64,000 nucleotides of DNA from Aporrectodea caliginosa (Eukaryota > Annelida > Clitellata > Crassiclitellata > Lumbricidae). The translations under genes were made by a program, and so were the position numbers. The notes below the pieces were generated by a model, which made no database searches, was not told the DNA's origin, and worked only from the letters and a program-made list of their open reading frames with translations. The stretch covers positions 397,001 to 461,000 of the forward strand of contig JACEVL010006418.1 of the NCBI GenBank assembly GCA_020284085.1, in the 5' to 3' direction. This document shows, piece by piece, positions 1-16,900 of the stretch (position 1 is its first letter; each line of letters starts with the position of its first letter).

Positions 1-27
1 AATGACTTTCTAAATGACTTTCTAAAC

Positions 28-315
28 GAAATCTTTTTAACGACTCTTGTAAACGACTCTTGTACCCAACGACTCTTGTAAACGACTCTTGTAAAAGACT
101 CTTGTAAAAGACTCTTGTAAATGACTCTTGTAAAAGACTCTTGTAAACGACTCTTGTAAAAGACTCTTGTAAAAGACTCTTGTAAAAGACTCTTGTAAAA
201 GACTCTTGTAAATGACTCTTATAAACGACTCTTGTAAACGATTCGTCTCAACGACTCTTCTAAATGACTTTCTAAACGACTCTTTTTAATGACTCTTATA
301 AACGACTTTAATAAA
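28..315. repeat. 13-bp minisatellite in MLK intron
   Basis: Tandem copies of a roughly 13-bp unit, GACTCTTGTAAAA/C, with a diverged TTTCTAAA variant at the edges. It lies in the MLK intron just upstream of the first exon in the window. No coding signal is seen. Confidence 0.85.
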
Positions 316-357
316 CGACTCTCCCATACGACATACTGCTGAAGGCGAGTTAGCTGA

Positions 358-7236
<6,879 letters not shown>

Positions 7237-7830
7237 ACCAGCGATCGCTTCTCCTGGTCGACTTAGTCGTCACCATTCCTTCTGCTTGTAAACGAGCAGC
7301 TCCTGCTCCTCCTGCTCCTCCTCCTCCTGCTGCTCCTCCTCCTTCTCCTCCTCCTCCATCTTCGTCTTCAAATCTTCTGGTCGCAGCCGATGATTCCGCT
7401 ATTGCTTATTCGTTTCAACTTGCCACAACTTATCACTGACGTGTCTCTGCTGCTTGTGTGTCTGTATGCAGGGCATGCGACGGTCTTTTTCTAATGCAGT
7501 GTTCAACATCTCCAGCGGATAACAGTGTTTGCGTTGTCCTCTGGTGTGCGTGTGTGTGTGTGTGCGTGGGTGTTTGCGAGCAGAGATTGTTTCTGACAAC
7601 TGTTTAACTTTTCTCTTGTTGGATTTTGAAGCTTTTGCTTTCGAGTTCAGTTTCTGTTTTCTGTCGTGTTTCCCTGTTCAGGTCTCAGTTCTGGTGTTCT
7701 ATGTTCTAATTTTAGAACACTTTTAAGGATCTCTGTTGTTTTATTCAGGTTCAGTTGTCACCAGAAGAGACAGAGCTTCTCATTTGCATGCACGGCACTT
7801 CTATCACATCACTCAGTTGCTGCTAATATT

Positions 7831-7905
7831 CGGTGGTGGTGGTGGTGGTGGTGGTGGCGGTGGCGGTGGTGGTGGTCGTGGTGGTGGTGGTGGTGGTCGT
7901 GGTGT
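7831..7905. repeat. (GGT)n tract
   Basis: GGT/GGC trinucleotide repeat; translated as poly-Gly or poly-Trp only in shadows. Confidence 0.9.
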
Positions 7906-8426
7906 TGAGTCCTATGGCTCTGCTATGCAGTAGGATGCTATTGTTATATTCCTTGAGTTGATCATTTAATTTCATTTCTGGTCGGACCAGTGGCGTATAC
8001 CAATGGGGTGGGGGTTGGGGATAACGATCTCCCACGTTGCCAGAAGTGGTGGGGATTAGCATACGTTTGCGACATAGACTGGGGAGGCGGTTGTTGATTT
8101 CCGATAATCTAACGACTTGCAATAGAGTTCCGAGTGACTTCTGAGTATCTTAAATGTGTCGGTTCATCTTATACATAAGTCGGACAGTGTGGGAGGAAGT
8201 TTGTTCTTCCATTCCAGGTGGGGTGGGTTAGACGTCACTCGGTCAGACTTCAAGGCATAGAAGCATTGGAAGCGTGTTGTAAGAAGACAAGAAGCGAATG
8301 GCAGGAGCAAGGTCTAGGTCTGATCTCTTCATCCAGAACATTCCACAATCATTGTTCGTTGGCTCAACCGTTACATTCCACTGCACGGGGGAGGGGGAGG
8401 TCGAGCAAACACACAGTGCTCCGCTA

Positions 8427-8451
8427 AGAGAGAGACAGAGAGAGAGAGAGA

Positions 8452-8501
<50 letters not shown>
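8427..8501. repeat. (GA)n microsatellite
   Basis: GAGA dinucleotide run with rare interruptions. Confidence 0.95.
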
Positions 8502-8502
<1 letters not shown>

Positions 8503-8602
8503 GAAGCTATGACGATGTTGACAGTTGTATTGTTGTTGTAAATGTTGTGGAGATTTCTATGTATTCGACGTTTGATCTGAAGTGATAATTATATCACTAA
8601 AC

Positions 8603-8608
8603 AATAAA
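8603..8608 (+). terminator. Candidate polyadenylation signal
   Basis: AATAAA about 1.37 kb after the MLK stop codon. It could end the MLK transcript, but no downstream GU-rich element was verified. Confidence 0.3.
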
Positions 8609-8639
8609 CGCTAGGTTTTAAACTAGTTTTCTGTCTCAG

Positions 8640-10559
8640 TTGTTAAATGGTCATTGCACCTGTCTCAGTCTGTATCTGTCTGTCTGTATGTGTCTGTCTG
8701 CATGTGTCTGTGTCTGCCTGTGTCGGTCTGTCTTCTGTGTGTTTAATTGTCTGTTTTTGTGTCGGTTCATTTGTATATATCAGGCGAAATTGTGGTTGGA
8801 CGTAATTATTATGCAAAATGGCTGACTGCTGGTGATTTCTGAACATTTTCAGATGACGTGTTGTCTTTCTTCTTTGAACTGTCGAGACGTCTTTCTTAAT
8901 TGTCTAATCGTCTGCTTTCATTTCAATCCGAATGCTGCAATATTCAGGCAGACTAGCTGTTGAGAAGAAGCCAATTGTTTTCTTGTTAACTGTGCAAACT
9001 AATTTATATCTTATTTATATTTCAGTTAAACTGCAGCAGTCGTTACTATTGCAAGAGGATGAAAGGCAACCGAGTCTTTCGGTTCCTTTGATGTTATCAG
9101 GACGAGATCTAATTCTAATTGTTATTTATGTTGTGGGTCATGTGCATAATTACGTAACGCTCCAGGGTGGGTGGGTGGGCACAAAAAACTTGAGAACGTT
9201 ACGAAACGTTACGAGGGTGGGTGGGTGGACCTGAACGTTACGTAACGCTTTTACCAACAGTTTAGTTACAAATGAATTTTAAATTAACATCGAATGACAC
9301 CTTAGACACGATGTGATCGAAGTTCAAATTTCGTGCCATTGAAATCAACACTGAGTTAGTGTTTAATAAACTGCCGCCGAAGGATCCAATACCGACAGGA
9401 CCTGGTGCCGAAGAAGCCGAAGAAGATCCGGTAGCAGGCACCAGCGGAAGTTCAGATGAACAATGTCTGTTCTTCCATTTGTGTAAACTGGAAATCGCTG
9501 TTCGAATTGTTTGGATTTTTCATAGTTTTACCGTCGGAACAACGTGGTAATTCTCCTTAGATTCCTGGCCTCGAACAACCACTTTAGGCCTAAAGCATAT
9601 TTTACTTCGTGGACACGAATTTCAAACATTTCAATATTGATGCCCGACAAAAACTGGGTGATGTTTGTATTAATAATTATCGAAGTGCTAAGACGAAAGC
9701 AAATAATTAGTTCATCTTACTTTTGATTAATTATTGATAAGCAATTTAGTCCATGACACTTTTCAGCAGTGTGTAAAACTTTTAACTCTTAACGTAGCCT
9801 AAAAGTAAAAAAAATTGCATTTCAAACATGACTGTCGTTTATATAAATAAAACATTTAATTATGTAAAGGCCTTTTAGGCCTACTGTCAAATTCACATAG
9901 GCCTACCATATAAAATTCGCTATAAAATATGAATTAGGCCTATGTGGGCTTTCACATAGTAAATGTAAAATGATATTTCGTAGGCTCCCAATAATTACGT
10001 AACGCTGGCGCTGAGCAACTGAGTGATGGACTCGCTCAAAGTCCCTATACACAGTAAAAGCCTTGAGCAGTCTCACACCCATACTATCTGCGCTACAAGC
10101 CGTGCGCTCTGACCAGTGACCAGCGTGTCACGTGGTTTCTGTGTGGAATGACTTTTTACTGGATGTACAGTGAAGTGAGTTAATTGTTTTGGAATGTTGC
10201 TGAAGTACCTCGTTTAAAAGTTGAAATGGTTGACCTACGAGAGTCTGAAATAAGTGGACAGAAAACACGAAGAAACAGTTGCTTTTTTAAACTACCTCCT
10301 CCCTGAAATTGTTGATCCACAGTAGGCTACCTCCCGACGGCAACTGAGTGATGGACTTGCAAAACAAACACACAAGTAGTAGTTCAATCATTCTTACGCT
10401 ATTATGTCAAATTGATGCAGAGTCTTTCATTTCAATTGTTCTAGAAGACAGAAAAGCTATAAGAACCGACGCCAATGACTACTTTGTAGTTCAAACGCTG
10501 AACAACCAACCGTTGACTGTTTGTGACAGAAAATGCCCAGACTTAGAAAAGGCAGCAAA
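8640..10559. other. Intergenic, no gene recognised
   Basis: TCTG/TGTC-rich run near 8665-8750. A GC-rich motif, ACGTAACGCTCCAGGGTGGG, at about 9154 recurs in part near 9995 and in diverged form near 63690. TAGGCCTA octamers occur around 9585-9960. An open frame starting near 10348 is cut by the transposon at 10560 and resembles nothing I know. Confidence 0.6.
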
Positions 10560-12900
10560 TATACCCCGCAGTCGATCGAGTCGAGTGTATACGATCGATT
10601 TGGCTCGGCCGACGATCGACTTCGTCGACTCGCCGACCTTTCGACGACTCGATCGACTTGGCTCGGACGACGATCGACTTCGTCGACTTGGACTATATAG
10701 TCTCTTGGCCAAAATTGCAGACTTGGAACCTCTTGGAGAGCTCCGTCACAGTTCAGCAAATGCTCCAGATAATAGACATACCGTATTTTAGCGTATATAA
10801 CAAGCGGGGTGTACAAAGTTTTACAAACCACGCACCCTAGCTGCGGGATATATTCGTGGGCGAGTTATATAAATAAAATTTTACACAACCAAATTTTGTA
10901 CCCGATTATTTTCAGGTCATGGTCAGAAACTGCGATAAAAAGTTTTTTTTACAGAAAATACGGAGGCATGGACGGCGACGAATCGACAAGACATGAAGTC
11001 CGACCTTTGCCGTAGATACTCGAGTATATCGTGATTTTTATAGAGAATTTCAGAGCAGTAATTGGGGTATTTCGCTATATATTCAAGACAAATCTATATT
11101 TAACTTTTATAACACAAAATATGTAACCTACTGGAGTCATGTGAAGCTTTCAAAACTATATTCGATTGTTATCAACGGCCATTATTTTAGTTCGTAAACA
11201 CATTGCCGCCGGTAGACTGCTTCCCCATAGTTCCGGTAGACTGTTTCCCTGCAGTCCTCGTTGTAAGTAAGGTGTATGCAGTCATTACTGAGAAACACTA
11301 GCAAATGTATAGCTTGTAACTTACGGCGTCATGCCTATAACAAATCTGATAATCGACCAATAATACGGGAATTTTAATGAAATTGCTCGGTTTATAACGT
11401 TTATTTAACGAAGCCGCCATAATGACGACGATTGGCGTCAATGAAATCGCTCATAGATGCTTAGGTATATACAGGGTGTTCAATGTGTTCAATTTGTATT
11501 ATAATTATGTGATAGCCTAGAACCTACAGTATTTGTTTCAAAAATAAAATTTTGATCATCCTCATAGTTTCTAGTTGTCAATTATAAAATTTATCTATAA
11601 CTAAGTGAAGCCAATACCTGAAGAAATTAATTAACTGCTTTCCATGGGACTATATGTCCAAGGTTTGCCAGTGATGATTCTGACACTGAATTAGACGGAT
11701 TTTAGTAAACTACATTATTCATAACTTTAGGAGACTTGGCCTTCAAAACTAATTTTCCAATTTTAAATATCTGGACAAGATTTAATGACAAAATGACTAG
11801 AAGCAGCACACACTTACACAAGGTTTGGCCTTCTAATTTCTTGAGAATTTCGGAAATCATTCCTCGCGTATATTCGCTATAATCTCCCAACAGGAAACAC
11901 CTTACCTTGTGAAGATACCAGTAAAGAAGTAGGAAAAAGGTAATTTTCGCTTACAGGTTTTAAATGTTCATTTTTTGCAAGAATCCACTTTCTTTACAAC
12001 AGAAATTTTGATCAAATATCCGATTTTAATTTGCGTATAATAGAGTGTGTTATGACTATATCCAGTAAGAAGTTACATAAGAAAATTAACATTAACGCTA
12101 GTGCAAACGTTCGTTTATTACATCGTAGGTAGACGCACGAAAGTGCCTGCGTGTTATAAGCAGGTGCGTGATATATAATTAAATTTTTACTGAAATCCCA
12201 AAAGTAGCGGGTTATATTCGTGTGCGTGTTATATTCGCGTGCGTGTTATATCCGCGAAAATACGGTACATATGCTCCAAATCGCCTGATAAAATTGCAAG
12301 TATTTTTCCAAGACTCGACATGACACTAAGTGTCACTGATTGTATTTCATTTTATGACATTTCCAATCCGGAAGACAGCCATGTAGGTATTTTTCGTTTT
12401 TAAAAAGCGACTAGGGCAAATATATTAAGCTTAATTGTGGGTGGCAGCTGCGGCTCCCATTAATACTCACTGTAGAGTGGATCAAAATGTTGCCACACAT
12501 CCGAGTGAGAAGTCGACGCGTTCAGTCTTGTTCTAACAGTACAGACTTTCGAACGTTATGAGATCATCGTTACTGACTACAGAGCTTAATTTCCTGAAAG
12601 TACGGCATTCTTGACGCATCGTAATCGCTCCAATTTTCACCGTAAAACTGTGCAAAAAAGGATCTCTATAACTTCCACTAATAAGAAAGCGCCAAGAGGT
12701 TCGTTATTTGCACTGAACTTCATTATTGGGTTCATACGGTAGTTACACAGAATTACGTCATTATATCATAAGGTCTGTCATTTTGTGAAAAAATAGTAAG
12801 TAAAATATTTCAGAGTCGAGTCGAGGAAACAACGATCGACTCGACTTGGCCGAAGTTTACGATCGACTCGATCGATCGACTCGATCGGCTGCGGGGTATA
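10560..12900. mobile_element. hAT-like DNA element with 8-bp target duplication
   Basis: Inverted ends TATACCCCGCAGTCGATCGA and, on the other strand, TATACCCCGCAGCCGATCGA. The element is flanked on both sides by the direct repeat GCAGCAAA (10552-10559 and 12901-12908), as expected for hAT-type insertion. Subterminal regions are packed with CGATCGACTT/CGTCGACT motifs on both sides, like transposase-binding repeats. No transposase frame is seen, so it is non-autonomous. A second element lies inside it at about 10783-12268. Confidence 0.8.
10783..12268. mobile_element. DNA element nested in the hAT-like element
   Basis: Terminal inverted repeat ACCGTATTTTAGCGTATATA at the left and ACCGTATTTTCGCGGATATA reading inward from the right, with further inverted similarity for several tens of bases. 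No clear transposase frame. ATGCTCCA occurs outside both ends but not directly adjacent, so the target duplication is uncertain. Confidence 0.6.
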
Positions 12901-12908
12901 GCAGCAAA

Positions 12909-13737
12909 CAGCAGCATTTAGTTCCTGAGAATATCACGTGCAATGCTCACAAAATACACTGACTAGCATTATCGTTTACAGAATGACTAATAATAGTCGA
13001 AACCTAACATTTCAGTAACAGTTAAAACAACTGGCTGACGTAAAAGAAAGCAAAACATATTGAGAGGACGAGATGACCAGAGAATAATAAAACGAAAGAA
13101 AGTTACACATATAACCAGTCCATAGAAAACCTTAAAATCCGTCAAAATGTCAAAAGTAAATCTCTCAACGCCTAGATGCAAATGCAAGAACCTTCTGTGA
13201 TAAATACTTCAACCTATAAAAGTCTCCTCCTCCTCCTCCTCCTCCCTCATTGTTCTCCTCTTCCTTCTCCTCCTCCTTCAATTGTCTGATCCTCCATTGT
13301 CAGATCGTGAGCAAAGACCTTCTTCTGGGGCCATGTTAACCAATCTCTTTCCGGAACTGGAGCTCATCCTATGACTCGTTTCCTGCTGTCCATTTTCTCC
13401 ACTGAACCACAGATTGTGACCGACAAAAGCGGCAAAAGAAACCAACAAAGGCACTTTGTTCATCATCACAGTTACACAAGTGCCCCCCTTCCCTCTTCCT
13501 TGTTTCGAGGGCCATCAAGAACTCCAGTTGAACGCATTAAACAAGAAAGAGACAGAGACTGACAGACAGACAGATAGACAAACAGACAGACAGATAAACA
13601 GTGGGACAGATCGATCGCTGAGATTGCTCTGAATGAACGAACGGATGTGACAAAGAGTGGCACTGTCTTGATGACTGGAATGCAAGAAGCAACCTTTATC
13701 AGACAACAGTTACATCTGTAGTTAGCGACAGGTGTCA
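12909..13737. other. Region between MLK and NIN, no gene recognised
   Basis: Contains a CTCCTC run near 13226-13275 and an AGACAGACAG run near 13560-13600. Part of it is probably NIN 3' UTR. Confidence 0.5.
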
Positions 13738-13800
13738 GAGTCAGTTGGCAGGTGTCGGTGTTGATTGGCAGGTGTCAGTGTTGATTGGCAGGTGTCAGTG
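13738..13800 (-). repeat. 20-bp tandem repeat at the NIN stop codon
   Basis: On the minus strand, three to four copies of CTGACACCTGCCAATCAACA start at the TGA stop (13795-13797) and run into the 3' UTR. The stop itself lies within the first unit. Confidence 0.8.
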
Positions 13801-13989
13801 GTGGTTGAATGCCAAAGGTCCAACATTGCTTAGGAGTCGGCCAAGATCGAGGCATTTCTGATGAAGGACTTGGACTTTCAGGTCGGAGTCCTGTCTGTTT
13901 CCCTCCGTCATCTGAAGACATCGGATGAGATGAGCATTCTCGATGTACAGGTCACGGATGAGCGCATCACTCTTCACCAATTCCTCAGC
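13795..13989 (-). CDS. NIN: NIN exon 18, conserved C-terminus
   Basis: Acceptor TTTTTTCAG. It encodes AEELVKSDALIRDLYIENAH and then a coiled tail ending NVGPLAFNHH. The human NINL C-end has KELYVENAHLVRALQ and IAPAALSV at the same places. This is one of the strongest family matches in the window. Confidence 0.93.
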   Translation of the reverse strand, partial: AEELVKSDALIRDLYIENAHLIRCLQMTEGNRQDSDLKVQVLHQKCLDLGRLLSNVGPLAFNHH

Positions 13990-16900
13990 CTGAAAAAATC
14001 AATCGCAACACCATTCAATTATAATATCAGCATCAAAACTGTTCTTAGTAAAACCTTAAGAGATGAAAATCTTCCGGTGAGATTACTTGAAGCAGACGAA
14101 CTGAGAACTGAAGATGTCGATCCAACTTAAGTCACGAAACTTCTCAACATCATCTGTCTAGATTAGCCAGAACAAGAACTAGCAGATGACAAGTTCTTCT
14201 CTCTACCCAGTTCATTATCCAGCTGAAAATAGAGCTGAGAGGAGGAGGAGGAAGAGGAGGAAGAGGAAGAGGAGGAGAAGGAAGAGGATGAGGAGGAGGA
14301 AGAGGAGGAAGAGGAGAAGGAGGAGGAGGAAGAGGAGGAGAAGGAGGACGACGATGACGAACCCAGACAAAGACAACAATGGGTGTAAATGACCTCTGAC
14401 CTGCTTTGTAATCTTCGTCAGTTGGTCGTTGATGAGCGTCTTGCGTTGTTTCATCTGCTTCTCTAACTTCTCATTTTCCTCCATCAAATGACTCAGTCGC
14501 TGTTTGCTGACCGTCTGTGAAACTAAAATTGAAAGAAGTCAATGCGTCAAGAAAGAAATGAAGAAAGCAAAAGATGTCAACCAAAAAACCATTTGAATCT
14601 TTCGCATCTAATGCCATCTGCTGTTAGATTATGTCACCAACAAATCAGAAAACCTCTAAAGATAATTTAACGGACTTCAGCAAACCAAGACCGGCATTTT
14701 CTATTCAGAATCAGATCCAGTCTTTGTCTTACTAGACTTACTTGGAAAAGAAGAAGAAGAAGAAGGATGATTCCAGAAGCATCAGCTGCCAGACAGTTAT
14801 AATAGAGAAAAAGATGGCACACAAAAGACCAAATCAATTAACCAGTAAATCATAATAATAAACAAAAGCCTTTATTTTATTAGATAAAATTATAAAATCT
14901 GTAATAATAGAAATTCTCTGTTCTTTTCTCCACATCAGTTAGTCATAATTTAGTCAGTCGGTCGGTCATTAGACGAATCCAATTCACAATTCACACATAC
15001 AGGGAACTATTACCAATCCGTCTATACACTGAGCCATCCGCATGTTTGGAATGACTCCAGAAAGGCAAAGATACAGACAGATACAGATACAGAGACAGAC
15101 AGAGACAGAGACAAAGACAGACAGAGACAGACAGAGACATATAGAGAGACAGACAGAGTCAAAGACAGAAAGAGACAAAGACAGAGACATGATAGACAGA
15201 CAAAGACTAATACAGAGAGACAGTCCTTACGAGACAGAAGTTTGGTCGTTTCGGCTGCTCTGAAGTCGCAGTCGTGTTGGAGATGGTGAGCCTTCGTCTG
15301 TGCATCACGCAGCCTCATGACGACCTCATCATATTTCGTCCTCTCAACCATCTGACCTCTGAACTTGATCGTCATCTCCTTCTCCTTCTTCAACTCATCA
15401 CTCATCAGTGACAGCGTTGACGTCGCTTCAGCCAACTAAACATCAAGTTAACAGATCCATACAAACTGTTTACGACTAAACAGTTAAATAATCTCGATCA
15501 AATGACGAGTTAATTAACGATCAAAATATGATGAAAGAAAAGAAAGACAACGAAATGAAAGTCTGAAAGGGTTAAATGAGGTGAAGTGAGATTGTCACCT
15601 GGTTGACAGTCAGCTGTAACTGTTTCTTGAGAAGATCCTTCTCCATCAACACATCTTTCAGATCAGCCTAAACCAAAACGAAACTCACAATCAACATCTG
15701 CATCAACACACAAACATAACAAAGAACACTGTTCACTGGCTAAGAAGATATCAACGTTTTAAGAAAACAACAAAACATCTCAAATCAATCATTCTTCGCT
15801 CAGTTAATTCAAACTGTGACCAGCAGCAGGGTCAAAGTTGAGCCAAGGGTCATGACCCTGGAGACGGACAGAAGGGGTCAGAGACTCCGCTGTTGACTCA
15901 ATCAAGTTGCAATTAGAATGAGAAAAAGAAAGATGGAAAGAGACAAACAAACATACAAGCAGAGTCATCGTCTGCAATGAAAAGTAACGATCTAAGAATA
16001 GACCGTAATGGCTGCAGTCTTATTACCATGGCAACGGTTTTTGTCATCAGCTGATGATCTCCACTTCCTGACGTCAGGTGGTCACGCTTCAGTTGGCGGC
16101 TTCGCTCCAGTTCCTGCCTCAGTCTCAGCAACTCTCCATCTCTCTGCAAACAGACCAACCATCAGATGTCAGATTAGAGAGGGTCAGAAGAGATACCTTC
16201 GTCCGCCCCTCCTCTAGGACCGCCCCTCTGGTGGGTCTTCCCTTCCTTTCTTCAGACGTTTAAATGTCCTGGGTTTCAAGAGATGCCAGTTAAACTATCG
16301 ATCCATCCGATTGAAATTCATCCTCTTCAATTCCTAACAACAATTTCCGTTTCTAAAGTCAAAACCAAATCACTGAGAATAATAGTCAAATAAATGCACC
16401 ATTCGAAATATTTCCTACCTTGTTGAGTTCATCTTTTAGACGAACGTTATTTCGACACAGCTCATCCACCTGAAGCTTCAAATAGCCTTCCTCCTTTCTT
16501 TCCTGACTCGGCTCTTCTTTCAACATCTTCTCGAATTCAAGTTTCTCATTCAATTGTTTCAGTTTTTCTATCTCACATCTAAGGATGTCATTGTCATTCT
16601 CTTTCCTTTGCAGGTCTTCCTCCAGTTCCTTCTTACGCCGCTCTTGTACTTCCTCTTTCTTACTAAGATCTTTCACTAATTCCGTTCTATACAGATCTTT
16701 TTCCAATTCTTTCTTGTGCAGTTGCTCTTCTAATTCGTTCCTAAACAACTGTTGTTCGTCCTCTTTCTTACTAAGACCTCGTTCTAATTCTGTTCTATAC
16801 AGCTCTTTTTCCAATTCTTTCTTGTGCAGTTCTTCTTCCAATTTGTTCTTAAACATCTGTTTTTCTTCCTCTTTCTTCCTAAGATCTCGTTCTAATTCCG

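Larger units (their letters stand above)
7237..8620 (+). other. MLK: Putative MLK 3' UTR and downstream region
   Basis: No further coding sequence after the stop. Contains CTCCTG repeats (about 7300-7360), a GGT tract (7831-7905) and a GA tract (8427-8501). The real end of the transcript is unknown. Confidence 0.5.

Noticed and set aside
10348..10791. 147-codon frame starting MMDLQNKH
   Set aside because: It crosses the left boundary of the hAT-like element at 10560 and includes its subterminal repeats. No family resemblance in the part outside.
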